Shown: piece by piece, positions 7,452 through 16,371 of the stretch | Layout: every line of letters begins with the position of its first letter | Numbering within the stretch: the stretch's first letter is position 1 | Assembly (NCBI RefSeq): GCF_019050325.1 | Contig: NZ_VOMB01000020.1 | Coordinates: 488,497 to 552,496, forward strand | Length of the DNA stretch: 64,000 nt | Direction: 5' to 3' | Origin: [Mycobacterium] fortunisiensis | Lineage (GTDB): Bacteria > Actinomycetota > Actinomycetes > Mycobacteriales > Mycobacteriaceae | The notes under the pieces: generated by a model | Told to the model about the DNA's origin: nothing | The model's database searches: none | Seen by the model: the letters and a program-made list of their open reading frames with translations, nothing else | Position numbers and translations under genes: made by a program

Positions 7452-9749
7452 ATGACCAGCGCCAAGGACATCGAGGCCGATTACGACGAGCACCATGTCA
7501 TCAGCACCGGCGCCGAACACGAGGCCGCTGGGGTCAAAGCGGTCCTGGTCAGCATGCAGCGCGGCTTCGAACAGATGGGGCCGCTGCGCACCGCGGCCGC
7601 ACTCACCCGACTCAACCAACGGCACGGTTTCGACTGCCCGGGCTGCGCCTGGCCGGAAGAACACGGCGGCCGCAAACTCGCCGAGTTCTGCGAGAACGGC
7701 GCCAAGGCGGTCGCCGAGGAGGCCACGAAGCGGGTCGTGACGCCGGAGTTCTTCACCCGGCACAGCGTCGCCGAGCTCGCGACCAAGCCCGAATACTGGC
7801 TGTCTCAGCAGGGCCGGCTGACCCACCCGATGGTGCTCGCCCCCGGAGAAACCCATTACCGGCCGATCGGGTGGGACGACGCCTACCGACTGATCGCCGA
7901 GCACCTCAACGCACTGGCCTCGCCCGATGAAGCGCTGTTCTATACCTCCGGACGCACCAGCAACGAGGCCGCTTTCCTCTATCAGCTGATGGTCCGCAGC
8001 TACGGCACCAACAACCTGCCGGACTGTTCCAACATGTGCCACGAATCCTCGGGCACCGCGCTGACCGAGTCGATCGGCATCGGCAAAGGCTCGGTCACCG
8101 TGGAAGACGTCACCGAGGCCGACCTGATCCTGATCGCCGGCCAGAACCCCGGCACCAACCATCCCCGCATGTTGTCGGTGTTGGAGAAGGCAAAAGCCAA
8201 CGGCGCCAAGATCGTTGCGATCAACCCGCTGCCCGAGGCCGGCCTGATCCGGTTCAAGGACCCGCAGAAGGTGCACGGTGTCGTCGGCCACGGCGTCGAG
8301 ATCGCCGACGAATTCGTGCAGATCCGCATCGGCGGGGACATGGCCTTGTTCGCCGGGCTGGGCCGGCTGTTGCTGGAGGCCGACGACCGAGGTGGCACGG
8401 CCGCGCCAGTTCTGGACCACGAGTTCATCGCCGAGCACTGTGCAGGCTATGACGAATACGCGGCTCAGACCCGCAACGTGGACCTCGACACCGTGGCCGA
8501 GGCCACCGGCGTCGAGCGGGCACAGTTGCAGCGCGTCGCCGACCTGCTGGCCGCCTCCGAACGCACCGTGCTGTGTTGGGCGATGGGGCTGACCCAGCAG
8601 CGCCATGCGGTCGCGACCATCGGCGAGGCCACCAACCTGTTGCTGCTGCGCGGCATGATCGGCAAGCCCGGCGCCGGGGTGTGCCCGGTGCGCGGGCATT
8701 CCAACGTCCAGGGCGACCGGACGATGGGCATCTGGGAAAAGATGCCGGAGAAATTCCTGGCCGCACTCGATGCCCGGTTCGGCATCACCAGCCCCCGCCG
8801 GCACGGCTACGACACGGTCGACGCCATCCGCGCCATGCGCGATGGCCGGGCCGGCGTGTTCATCGGGATGGGCGGAAACTTCGTCTCGGCCACCCCCGAC
8901 ACCGAGGTCACCGAAGCCGGGCTGCGCAGTTGCGCCCTGACCGTTCAGATTTCGACGAAGCTCAACCGCAGTCACCTGGTGCACGGCAGAACAGCCCTGA
9001 TCCTGCCGACCCTCGGCCGCACCGATCGCGACATCGTGAACGGCCGCAAACAGCAAGTGTCGGTTGAGGATTCGATGTCGATGGTGCATCTGTCGCGCGG
9101 CAGCCTGCATCCCCCCAGCGATCAACTGCGCAGCGAGGTCGCCATCGTCTGCGAGCTCGCCCGGACCCTGCTGGGCCCGGAGCACCCGGTGCCGTGGGAG
9201 ACGTTCGCTTCCGATTACGACACCGTGCGCGACGCGATCGCCGCGGTGGTCCCCGGCTGCGCGGACTACAACACCAAGGTGCGTCGACCCGACGGGTTCC
9301 AGCTCCCCCACCCGCCGCGCGATTCCCGCGAATTCCCCACGCACACCGGGAAAGCCAACTTCGCGGTGAACCCGCTGGAGTGGGTTCCGGTGCCCGAGGG
9401 CCGGCTGGTACTGCAGACCCTGCGCAGCCACGACCAGTACAACACCACCATCTACGGTCTGGACGACCGCTACCGCGGCATCAAGGGCGGACGCCGGGTG
9501 GTATTCGTCAACCCCGCCGACATCGAGCGATTGGGATTCGCCGCCGGTGATCGCGTCGACCTGGTGTCGGAATTCGACGGCTCCGAACGCCGCGCCAAAG
9601 ACTTCCTGATCGTCCCGTACGCCACCCCGGAGGGCAACGCCGCGGCCTACTACCCCGAGACCAATCCGCTTGTCCCGCTTGATCACACAGCCGAGAAATC
9701 GAACACACCGGTATCGAAGGCCGTCGTCATCCGGTTGGAGAAGGTCTAG
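7452..9749 (+). CDS. FdhF/YdeP-family molybdopterin oxidoreductase (formate dehydrogenase-like)
   Basis: A 765-residue molybdopterin-dependent oxidoreductase of the group that includes M. tuberculosis Rv2900c (annotated fdhF). Near the N-terminus is DCPGCAWPEEH; further on are the cofactor-binding segments DCSNMCHESSG, ILIAGQNPGTNHPRM and VCPVRGHSNVQGDRTMG, and the C-terminal dinucleotide-binding fold contains TLRSHDQYNTTIYG. There is no selenocysteine codon in the active-site region; the candidate ligand is the Cys of SNMCHE. Electron acceptor and true substrate are unknown, and formate is only the usual annotation. It overlaps fdhD by one base (TAGTG), so the two form an operon, and fdhD supplies sulfuration of the cofactor. 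Confidence 0.85.
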   Translation: MTSAKDIEADYDEHHVISTGAEHEAAGVKAVLVSMQRGFEQMGPLRTAAALTRLNQRHGFDCPGCAWPEEHGGRKLAEFCENGAKAVAEEATKRVVTPEFFTRHSVAELATKPEYWLSQQGRLTHPMVLAPGETHYRPIGWDDAYRLIAEHLNALASPDEALFYTSGRTSNEAAFLYQLMVRSYGTNNLPDCSNMCHESSGTALTESIGIGKGSVTVEDVTEADLILIAGQNPGTNHPRMLSVLEKAKANGAKIVAINPLPEAGLIRFKDPQKVHGVVGHGVEIADEFVQIRIGGDMALFAGLGRLLLEADDRGGTAAPVLDHEFIAEHCAGYDEYAAQTRNVDLDTVAEATGVERAQLQRVADLLAASERTVLCWAMGLTQQRHAVATIGEATNLLLLRGMIGKPGAGVCPVRGHSNVQGDRTMGIWEKMPEKFLAALDARFGITSPRRHGYDTVDAIRAMRDGRAGVFIGMGGNFVSATPDTEVTEAGLRSCALTVQISTKLNRSHLVHGRTALILPTLGRTDRDIVNGRKQQVSVEDSMSMVHLSRGSLHPPSDQLRSEVAIVCELARTLLGPEHPVPWETFASDYDTVRDAIAAVVPGCADYNTKVRRPDGFQLPHPPRDSREFPTHTGKANFAVNPLEWVPVPEGRLVLQTLRSHDQYNTTIYGLDDRYRGIKGGRRVVFVNPADIERLGFAAGDRVDLVSEFDGSERRAKDFLIVPYATPEGNAAAYYPETNPLVPLDHTAEKSNTPVSKAVVIRLEKV

Positions 9750-10573
9750 TGGGCCGGGTGACCGCCCGACGTCGCGCCCACCACGTCACCGGCGCGTCGG
9801 CAGAGGCGCGGCCGGAAACCCTGGTGGTCGAGGAACCGCTGGAGATCCGGGTCGACGGCAGGCCCATCACCGTGACGATGCGCACCCCGGGCGCCGATGT
9901 CGAATTGGCCCAAGGATTTCTGCTGACCGAGGGATTGATCTGTCAACGCGAGGATCTGGTGACCGTGCGTTACTGCCGGGGTGCCGAGGAAAACGGGGTC
10001 AACACCTACAACGTGCTCGACGCCACCCTGGCCCCGCATGTGCCCAAGCCCGAGGTTGACGTGACCCGCAACTTCTACACCACCTCGTCCTGCGGGGTGT
10101 GCGGCAAAGCCTCACTGGAGGCCGTCCGGCTGAGCAGCAAACACTGTCCCGGCGACGACCCCTCCACGATCGCCGCGCCGGTGCTCTCGGCGATGCCGGC
10201 CCAGTTGCGCGAGGCCCAGAAGGTGTTCGCCAGCACCGGTGGCCTGCATGCCGCGGCACTGTTCACCGTCGACGGCGAAATGCTGGTGGTCCGCGAGGAC
10301 ATCGGCCGGCACAACGCCGTCGACAAGGTGATCGGCTGGGCCCTGGAACACCACCGGATCCCGGCCACCGCCACCGTGCTCCTGGTCAGCGGCCGGGCTT
10401 CCTTCGAGCTCACCCAGAAGGCCGTGATGGCCGGCATCCCGATCCTGGCCGCCGTCTCGGCACCGTCTTCACTGGCCGTCGACCTGGCCAGCCAGTCCGG
10501 GCTGACGTTGGTGGCCTTTCTGCGGGGCGATTCGATGAACGTCTACACCCGCCCCGACCGGGTATTGCACTGA
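9749..10573 (+). CDS. fdhD: FdhD, formate dehydrogenase accessory sulfurtransferase
   Basis: A 274-residue protein that transfers sulfur from a cysteine desulfurase to the molybdenum cofactor of formate dehydrogenase-type enzymes. The essential Cys pair is in TTSSCGVCGKASLE (about residues 112-125), followed by family motifs GLHAAALF, VREDIGRHNAVDKVIG, VSGRASFELTQKA and the C-terminal FLRGDSMNVYT. The start GTG overlaps the stop of the preceding oxidoreductase, which is presumably its client. The gene is convergent with clpX, 15 bases away. Confidence 0.92.
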   Translation: MGRVTARRRAHHVTGASAEARPETLVVEEPLEIRVDGRPITVTMRTPGADVELAQGFLLTEGLICQREDLVTVRYCRGAEENGVNTYNVLDATLAPHVPKPEVDVTRNFYTTSSCGVCGKASLEAVRLSSKHCPGDDPSTIAAPVLSAMPAQLREAQKVFASTGGLHAAALFTVDGEMLVVREDIGRHNAVDKVIGWALEHHRIPATATVLLVSGRASFELTQKAVMAGIPILAAVSAPSSLAVDLASQSGLTLVAFLRGDSMNVYTRPDRVLH

Positions 10574-10588
10574 GCCCCGTCGAAAACC

Positions 10589-11869
10589 CTAAGCGGTCTT
10601 GTCGCGGCGCTCGTTACGCGACGGCTTACGCGGCACGATCGTCGGCAACACGTTGTCCTGCACGGTCTCCTTGGTCACGACCACCTTGGCGACGTCGTCG
10701 CGGCTGGGGATGTCGTACATCACCGGCAACAGGACCTCTTCCATGATGGCGCGCAGCCCGCGGGCACCGGTGCCACGGTGGATGGCCTGATCGGCGATCG
10801 CCTCCAGCGCCTCGTCGGTGAACTCCAGCTCCACACCGTCCATCTCGAACAGCCGCACGTACTGCTTGACCAGCGCGTTCTTCGGCTCGGAGAGGATCTT
10901 GACCAGGGACTCCTTGTCCAGGTTGGTCACCGAGGCGACAACCGGCAGCCGGCCGATGAACTCGGGGATCAGACCGAACTTGATCAGGTCCTCGGGCATC
11001 ACCTCGGCGAAGTGGTCCTGGGTGTCGATCTCGGCCTTGGAGCGCACCTCGGCGCCGAAGCCCAGGCCGCGCTTGCCGACCCGGTCGGAGACGATCTTCT
11101 CCAGACCCGCGAACGCGCCCGCCACGATGAACAGCACGTTGGTGGTGTCGATCTGGATGAACTCCTGGTGCGGGTGCTTGCGGCCGCCCTGCGGCGGGAC
11201 CGAGGCCTGCGTCCCCTCCAGGATCTTCAGCAGGGCCTGCTGCACACCCTCACCGGAGACGTCACGGGTGATCGACGGGTTCTCGCTCTTGCGGGCGATC
11301 TTGTCGACCTCGTCGATGTAGATGATGCCGGTCTCGGCGCGCTTGACGTCGTAGTCGGCGGCCTGGATCAGCTTGAGCAGGATGTTCTCGACGTCCTCAC
11401 CGACATAGCCGGCTTCGGTCAGCGCCGTCGCGTCCGCGATGGCGAACGGAACGTTGAGCATCTTGGCCAGGGTCTGGGCCAGGTAGGTTTTGCCGCAGCC
11501 GGTGGGCCCCAGCATCAGGATGTTGGACTTGGTCAGCTCCACCGGTTCGGTGCGGGAATCACGGGACTTCTCCCCCGCCTGGATCCGCTTGTAGTGGTTG
11601 TAGACCGCAACGGCCAGCGTCCGCTTCGCCGTGTCCTGACCGATGACGTAGCCCTCGAGGAATTCCCGGATCTCCGCGGGTTTGGGCAGCTCGTCGAGCT
11701 TGACGTCGTCAGCGTCGGCGAGTTCCTCCTCGATGATCTCGTTGCACAGATCGATGCACTCGTCGCAGATGTACACGCCCGGGCCGGCAATGAGCTTTTT
11801 GACCTGCTTCTGACTCTTGCCGCAGAACGAGCACTTCAGCAGGTCACCGCCGTCTCCAATGCGCGCCAT
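10589..11869 (-). CDS. clpX: ClpX, ATP-dependent unfoldase of the Clp protease
   Basis: A 426-residue AAA+ unfoldase that recognises substrates and feeds them to ClpP. The N-terminal zinc finger is CSFCGK ... YICDECIDLC (residues 13-43). Walker A is GPTGCGKT (about 120), the pore loop GYVGEDV, Walker B IIYIDEVDK, the RKH loop GGRKHPHQEF, and the ClpP-docking loop KRGLGFGAE. Length matches mycobacterial ClpX. It is transcribed in the same direction as clpP2-clpP1 but separated by 414 bases, so probably from its own promoter. Confidence 0.97.
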   Translation of the reverse strand: MARIGDGGDLLKCSFCGKSQKQVKKLIAGPGVYICDECIDLCNEIIEEELADADDVKLDELPKPAEIREFLEGYVIGQDTAKRTLAVAVYNHYKRIQAGEKSRDSRTEPVELTKSNILMLGPTGCGKTYLAQTLAKMLNVPFAIADATALTEAGYVGEDVENILLKLIQAADYDVKRAETGIIYIDEVDKIARKSENPSITRDVSGEGVQQALLKILEGTQASVPPQGGRKHPHQEFIQIDTTNVLFIVAGAFAGLEKIVSDRVGKRGLGFGAEVRSKAEIDTQDHFAEVMPEDLIKFGLIPEFIGRLPVVASVTNLDKESLVKILSEPKNALVKQYVRLFEMDGVELEFTDEALEAIADQAIHRGTGARGLRAIMEEVLLPVMYDIPSRDDVAKVVVTKETVQDNVLPTIVPRKPSRNERRDKTA

Positions 11870-12217
11870 GTGGGGGGGTCCTACTTCCTGTTCGCAGTCG
11901 GTCGTAACGCCACTTGCTGGGTTACCTCGGGCGTAGACCCGACGCTACCCGTTCGTTCCGTCGCGGTGCGACCGATAGGGCCGAATCGCTCCGGTGGTAT
12001 TTGTTCGTGTGCAGGAGAACATATCTCTCCTGACGGCTCGCCACCCGTCGGCACGCTGACTGTGACCCTGGCGTGTCGTTGCGAAACGAGGGCGAACAGC
12101 CCGCCGGCCCCGGTCTGGGCCCGCCTGTACCTGCCATTCCCCGTGGTCGAGGGTACCGGGCACCGCTGCGGTCACCGGGTAACCGCAGATCAACCGGATT
12201 TCGTCGAGCCGCCCAAC
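11870..12217. other. clpX upstream region
   Basis: About 350 bases upstream of clpX with no gene. On the minus strand GATATGTTCTCC at 12017-12028 contains a TANNNT -10-like hexamer set within a 6-base dyad (AGGAGA at 12013-12018, TCTCCT at 12026-12031). This is the best candidate for the clpX promoter and a bound regulator. Confidence 0.4.
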
Positions 12218-12260
12218 GACGCACGCCCCGCACCGGAGGTCACCGGGCAGGGCGTGTGTC
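12218..12260 (-). terminator. Hairpin downstream of clpP2
   Basis: An 11-bp stem with one wobble pair (GACGCACGCCC with GGGCGTGTGTC) begins 24 bases past the clpP2 stop. It has no U-tract, as is common for mycobacterial hairpins. Confidence 0.5.
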
Positions 12261-12283
12261 ATCGGCTGGAGGTAGCCCGGAAG

Positions 12284-12931
12284 CTAGCTGCTCTGCGCAG
12301 AGAGCTTGCGGTACTCCAAGACGGTGTCGATGATCCCGTACTCCTTGGCCTGCTCGGCGGTGAGGATCTTGTCGCGGTCGGTGTCCTTACGGATGACCTC
12401 GGGATCCTTGCCGGTGTGGCGGGCCAGGGTGGTCTCCATCAGGGTGCGCATCCGCTCGATCTCGGCGGCCTGGATCTCCAGGTCGGAGAACTGGCCCTGG
12501 ATCACGCCGCCCAGGGACGGCTGGTGGATGAGGACCCGGGCGTTGGGCAGGGCCAGCCGCTTACCGGGGGTACCGGCGGCGAGCAGCACCGCGGCGGCCG
12601 AGGCGGCCTGCCCCAGGCACACCGTCTGGATGTCGGCGCGCACGTACTGCATGGTGTCGTAGATCGCCATCAGCGAGGTGAACGAGCCACCGGGCGAGTT
12701 GATGTACATGGTGATGTCGCGGTCGGGATCCAGCGACTCCAGCACCAGCAGCTGAGCCATGATGTCGTTGGCCGACGCGTCGTCCACCTGGACGCCGAGG
12801 AAGATAATGCGTTCCTCGAACAGCTTGTTGTACGGGTTGGATTCCTTGACGCCGAAGCTGGAGTGCTCGATGAACGACGGCAGGATGTAACGGGCCTGCG
12901 GCTGCAGGCGGGCATCGGTGTGATCGGTCAT
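12284..12931 (-). CDS. clpP2: ClpP2, Clp protease proteolytic subunit 2
   Basis: A 215-residue serine peptidase subunit. Mycobacterial ClpP1 and ClpP2 form a mixed tetradecamer that is essential for growth. The catalytic Ser is S111 in LGQAASAAAVLL and the His is H136 in RVLIHQPS; the oxyanion segment is INSPGGSFTS. The N-terminal extension before YNKLFEERIIFLG matches ClpP2 rather than ClpP1. Its ATG overlaps the clpP1 stop by 4 bases, giving coupled translation. Confidence 0.96.
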   Translation of the reverse strand: MTDHTDARLQPQARYILPSFIEHSSFGVKESNPYNKLFEERIIFLGVQVDDASANDIMAQLLVLESLDPDRDITMYINSPGGSFTSLMAIYDTMQYVRADIQTVCLGQAASAAAVLLAAGTPGKRLALPNARVLIHQPSLGGVIQGQFSDLEIQAAEIERMRTLMETTLARHTGKDPEVIRKDTDRDKILTAEQAKEYGIIDTVLEYRKLSAQSS

Positions 12932-13539
12932 TTGTCCAGTCCTGCTCCCGGTCCGGTGCCGTTGATGTTGGCACTGGTGATGATGTGATCGACGAAGCCG
13001 TACTCGAGCGCCTCCTGCGCGGTGAACCAGCGGTCACGGTCAGAGTCCGCCTCGATCTGCTCGACGGACTTGCCGGTGAACTCCGCGTTCAACCGGAACA
13101 TTTCCTTCTTGATGACGTGGAACTGTTCGGCCTGGATGGCGATGTCCGCGGCGCTGCCGGTGACGCCACCGAGCGGCTGGTGCATCAGGACGCGGGCGTG
13201 CGGCAGGGCATGCCGCTTGCCCTTGGTGCCCGCGGCGAGCAGGAACTCACCCATCGAGGCCGCCATGCCCATGGCGTAGGTGGCGACGTCGCACGGCGCC
13301 AGCACCATCGTGTCGTAGATGGCCATGCCGGCGCTGATCGAACCGCCCGGCGAGTTGATGTAGAGGTGGATGTCCTTGGTCGGATCCTCTGCCGAAAGCA
13401 GAAGGATCTGCGCGCACAGCTTGTTTGCGATGTCGTCGTCGACCTGTGACCCCAGGAAGATGATGCGCTCGGCGAGCAAGCGCTCATAGACGGAGTCGAC
13501 GAGGCTGAACCCGCTCCCATTCGAACGCATGTCAGTCAC
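12928..13539 (-). CDS. clpP1: ClpP1, Clp protease proteolytic subunit 1
   Basis: A 203-residue serine peptidase subunit. The catalytic Ser is S95 in GMAASMGEFLL and the His is H120 in RVLMHQPLGG; INSPGGSISAG provides the oxyanion hole. The frame opens GTG-ACT-GAC-ATG, so translation may begin at GTG 13539 or ATG 13530; the first keeps the length of M. tuberculosis ClpP1 better. GAAAGCAGG precedes it. It is first in the clpP1-clpP2 operon, downstream of tig, with a ClgR-type palindrome about 90 bases upstream. Confidence 0.96.
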   Translation of the reverse strand: MTDMRSNGSGFSLVDSVYERLLAERIIFLGSQVDDDIANKLCAQILLLSAEDPTKDIHLYINSPGGSISAGMAIYDTMVLAPCDVATYAMGMAASMGEFLLAAGTKGKRHALPHARVLMHQPLGGVTGSAADIAIQAEQFHVIKKEMFRLNAEFTGKSVEQIEADSDRDRWFTAQEALEYGFVDHIITSANINGTGPGAGLDK

Positions 13540-13621
13540 GACTGGATACCTGCTTTCTTCTACGCATTGGTACTGACGACACTAACGAAACTGCGACGCC
13601 CCGCACTCCCGTACGGGGGCG

Positions 13622-13640
13622 CGTTCGCTCACAGCGTCAC
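13622..13640. promoter_or_regulatory. Putative ClgR operator of clpP1P2
   Basis: TTCGCTCACAGCG contains CGC-N5-GCG with the preferred T and A next to the half-sites (CGCT-N3-AGCG, 13626-13636) and a left arm GTTCGC identical to the actinobacterial ClgR half-site. ClgR is known to activate clpP1P2 in mycobacteria and relatives. The box overlaps the tig stop codon at 13637, so the clpP operon promoter sits directly on the end of tig. Confidence 0.5.
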
Positions 13641-15025
13641 TCGGGGGCGTCGGCGTCCTCGTCGGCGGGCGCGTCGTCACCCTCGCCCTCGCCCTGCGGC
13701 GTCTCGGCCGGGCCGAAGAACTCCGTGGTGTCGATCACGGTGCCGTCGCTGTCGGTGACGGTGGCGGCATGCACCACGGCGGCGATGGTCAGCCCGCGCC
13801 GCACGTCGGCGAACATGGCCGGCAGCTGGTTGTTCTGCTGCAGGATCTGGATCAGCTGCTGGGGCTCGATGCCGTACTGACGCGACATCAGCACAAGACG
13901 CTCGGTGAGATCGTTCTGGCCCACCTGGATGTCGAGCTTGTCGGCGACGGCGTCCATGAGAAGCTGGGTCTTGACCGCCTTTTCGGCGTTCGTCTTGTTC
14001 TCGGCGTCGAATTCCTCACGGCTGCTGCCCTGTTCGGTCAGCTGCTCGGCGAACTTGTCCTCGTCGTGGTCCAGACCGTGGATCGCGTTGTGCAGGGTGT
14101 CGTCGATCTGAGCCTGAACGATCTTCTCCGGCAACGGAACTTCGGTCTGCTCCAGCAGCGCCTCGATCGTCTTGTCCCGGATCTGCTCGGCCTGCTGCAC
14201 ACTCTTGACGCGCTTGACCTGCTCGACGAGGCTCTCCTTGAGCTCGTCGATCGTGTCGAATTCGCTTGCCAGCTGGGCGAACTCGTCGTCGGGCTCGGGC
14301 AGCTCGCGCTCCTTGACCGACTTGACGGTCACCGTCACCTCAGCGTCCTTGCCGGCATACTCGCCGGCGGCCAGCTTGGTGGTGAACACCTTGGACTCGC
14401 CGGCCTTCAGACCGGTGATGGCCTCGTCCAGGCCCTCGATCAGCTGACCGGAGCCGACCTCGTGCGACAGTCCCTCGGTCTTGGCCTCGGGCACGTCCTC
14501 GCCGTCGACGGTGGCCGACAGGTCGATGGAGACGAAGTCACCTTCGGCGGCACCGCGCTCGACGCCGGTGAGGGTGCCGAAGCGGGCCCGCAGCGACTGC
14601 AGCTCGGCGTCGACTTCCTCGTCGGCGATCTCGATCGGGTCGACGGTGACCTTCAGTGCCTCGAAGTCGGGCAGGGTGATCTCCGGACGCACGTCGACCT
14701 CGGCGGTGAACGCCAACTCCTGGCCGTCCTCCAGCTTGGTCACCTCGATCTCGGGCTGACCCAGCGGCTTGACGTCGGAGGCGGTGACGGCCTCGCTGTA
14801 GCGGCCCGGCAGCGCGTCGTTGACGACCTGCTCCAGCACGGCGCCACGGCCGACGCGGGCCTCCAGCAGCTTGCGCGGGGCCTTGCCGGGACGGAAGCCG
14901 GGCAGCCGAACCTGCTGGGCCAGCGCCTTGAACGCGCGATCGAAGTCGGGCTCAAGCTCGGTGAAGGGCACCTCCACATTGATGCGCACCCGGGTGGGGC
15001 TCAACTGCTCGACTGTGCTCTTCAC
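13637..15025 (-). CDS. tig: Trigger factor
   Basis: A 462-residue ribosome-associated chaperone and prolyl isomerase. The ribosome-binding signature is GFRPGKAPRKLLEA near residue 45; the FKBP-type PPIase domain spans about 155-240 (EGDFVSIDLSATVDGE, GLKAGESKVF), then a helical C-terminal domain and an acidic tail (GEGDDAPADEDADAPE). The GTG at 15025 is chosen because AGGAGCAGGAAA stands just upstream; the frame is open further but runs over tRNA-Pro. The order tRNA-Pro, tig, clpP1, clpP2 links folding and degradation functions. Confidence 0.95.
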   Translation of the reverse strand: MKSTVEQLSPTRVRINVEVPFTELEPDFDRAFKALAQQVRLPGFRPGKAPRKLLEARVGRGAVLEQVVNDALPGRYSEAVTASDVKPLGQPEIEVTKLEDGQELAFTAEVDVRPEITLPDFEALKVTVDPIEIADEEVDAELQSLRARFGTLTGVERGAAEGDFVSIDLSATVDGEDVPEAKTEGLSHEVGSGQLIEGLDEAITGLKAGESKVFTTKLAAGEYAGKDAEVTVTVKSVKERELPEPDDEFAQLASEFDTIDELKESLVEQVKRVKSVQQAEQIRDKTIEALLEQTEVPLPEKIVQAQIDDTLHNAIHGLDHDEDKFAEQLTEQGSSREEFDAENKTNAEKAVKTQLLMDAVADKLDIQVGQNDLTERLVLMSRQYGIEPQQLIQILQQNNQLPAMFADVRRGLTIAAVVHAATVTDSDGTVIDTTEFFGPAETPQGEGEGDDAPADEDADAPE

Positions 15026-15066
15026 TTTCCTGCTCCTAGATAGTCCTGGTCGTACTGGCGGGTGAG

Positions 15067-15140
15067 TCGGGGTGACAGGATTTGAACCTGCGGCCTTCCG
15101 CTCCCAAAGCGGATGCGCTACCAAGCTGCGCTACACCCCG
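15067..15140 (-). tRNA. tRNA-Pro (UGG)
   Basis: The acceptor stem CGGGGTG/CACCCCG, a D-arm with GCGCAGCTTGGTAGCGC, an anticodon loop reading TTTGGGA with anticodon TGG, and a T-arm with GGTTCAAATCC fold normally. CCA is not encoded. It lies 41 bases upstream of the tig start. Confidence 0.95.
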
Positions 15141-15272
15141 TGTGTCGATCTAGCCGTGTCGATCCGCCCGCCGGACTGCGAAGGGACCACGCGAGATACT
15201 ACGGCCTGCGCACGTGAAGCCCTCAATTGGCTTTGATTGGGGACACACCGGTACAGTGCTGATGCTGCACAT

Positions 15273-15346
15273 GCGGGCGTAGCTCAATGGTAGAGCCCTA
15301 GTCTTCCAAACTAGCTACGCGGGTTCGATTCCCGTCGCCCGCTCCA
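15273..15346 (+). tRNA. tRNA-Gly (UCC)
   Basis: Acceptor stem GCGGGCG/CGCCCGC, D-arm AGCTCAATGGTAGAGC, anticodon stem CTAGT/ACTAG around loop CTTCCAA with anticodon TCC, and T-arm GGGTTCGATTCCC; CCA is encoded at 15344-15346. Its sequence overlaps the 3' end of the reading frame on the opposite strand. Confidence 0.95.
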
Positions 15347-15801
15347 CCGGTCGCACCGCAGTGCCATCCTCCACGCGGGTCGGAGGAGCTCTGCGGCGGC
15401 GGCAACTCCCTGGAAACGATCGAAGCTGTCAGCAGCAGGGCTGCCTCGTTGTAGGGAAACGCTCGGTAGAGCAGCCGGGAACGCCGCATGACGAGGGCGG
15501 CAGCCTCGGCCTTGCTCACCACCCGTGGGTCGATGAGCACAACAGCCCGTCCACGCTTGCGCAGCACCGTCGGTCCGCCGGCCAGCACGTTCTTCAACCA
15601 ATCCGTCTGCGGGCCGTAGCCGATGAGGATGGCGTAGCCCTCGTGGGTCTTGAATACCAAAAGGGGCGTGCGATATCGCCGACCCGACTTCCGCCCGACG
15701 TGCTCAAGCGTCCCGAGGCTCGGAAGCCACGGTGTGATCGTGCGAGCCGCCGGATTGGTGACTCGCTTGTTGAACTCTGCGATTCGTCGAGGCACGCGCA
15801 T
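15298..15801 (-). CDS. Deazaflavin (F420)-dependent nitroreductase-family protein (DUF385/Ddn-like)
   Basis: A 167-residue protein of the split-barrel Ddn family, which uses F420 or flavins. Family features are LEHVGRKSGRRYRTPLLVF followed by YAILIGYGPQTDWLKNVLAGG and VRVVSKAEA-like spacing to a C-terminal helix. The last 15 or so residues (GDGNRTRVASLED) are simply the antisense of tRNA-Gly, because no earlier stop is present; functional sequence probably ends near residue 145. Substrate unknown. Confidence 0.75.
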   Translation of the reverse strand: MRVPRRIAEFNKRVTNPAARTITPWLPSLGTLEHVGRKSGRRYRTPLLVFKTHEGYAILIGYGPQTDWLKNVLAGGPTVLRKRGRAVVLIDPRVVSKAEAAALVMRRSRLLYRAFPYNEAALLLTASIVSRELPPPQSSSDPRGGWHCGATGGAGDGNRTRVASLED

Positions 15802-15852
15802 TCTCGGAGTCTAGGGAAGGCTCGAAGTGAGTGGCCGCAGTGGCGGGCCGAC

Positions 15853-16371
15853 TCACCGGCCCGCCGGTGGGCCGGTGGGAGTCAGCGATATCGGCACCCA
15901 ATGGGTGCCCGGCCCCTCACCTGGGCAGCCGGCTCCCCCGACGACGAGGGTGCGTTCCCCGGAGAAATTGCCGTCCGGGCTCGGGACCCAGTAATCGGAG
16001 CGTTGGGCCGCCACCGCGCTGCCGGGGTCGTTGCGATCGCAGAAGTAGGGATACTCACCGCTCGTTTCCCAGCGGTCGGTGTTCCACCGGTACTGATAGG
16101 CCACCGGGGCCCCGGGGTTGCGGGCGTGGTCGTCCGAATTATCCATGCGCGCCACACATCCGTTCACGTCGCATGTGGTGGTGAATTCGACGGGCACCGT
16201 GATCGAATTCATCGGTGTCGGTATTCCGTTGAACGTCTGTTTCGAGAAGTCGATGAACAAGTCGTAATGCCCGTACAGCGGCGGCGGTTCGGCGCGATCC
16301 GCATGAGCGAGAGGCGGCACGATCAAGGCGGCGCTTGCAGCGAACACGCCGACAAGGGCGATTTGCATCAT
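15853..16371 (-). CDS. Secreted protein of unknown function
   Basis: About 172 residues with a clear signal peptide (MMQIALVGVFAASAALIVPP, cleavage after AHA). The mature part has two Cys pairs (TTCDVNGC and FCDRNDPG ... GAGCPG), aromatic residues and a Gly/Pro-rich end, typical of mycobacterial exported proteins without an assigned domain. The start could be either of two adjacent ATG codons (16371 or 16368); no strong ribosome site is visible. It is divergent from the membrane gene at 16527. Confidence 0.7.
   Translation of the reverse strand: MMQIALVGVFAASAALIVPPLAHADRAEPPPLYGHYDLFIDFSKQTFNGIPTPMNSITVPVEFTTTCDVNGCVARMDNSDDHARNPGAPVAYQYRWNTDRWETSGEYPYFCDRNDPGSAVAAQRSDYWVPSPDGNFSGERTLVVGGAGCPGEGPGTHWVPISLTPTGPPAGR

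Noticed and set aside
7086..9686. Very long open frame on the strand opposite the FdhF-like gene (866 codons)
   Set aside because: It is a GC-rich shadow: no domains, His/Gln/Gly-biased composition, and the plus strand carries a complete enzyme. The same holds for long antisense frames opposite clpX-clpP (10778-12988), ettA (37449-39275) and plsC (44228-46057).
15026..15124. N-terminal extension of trigger factor
   Set aside because: The frame is open but passes through tRNA-Pro; GTG 15025 with a strong ribosome site is the true start.
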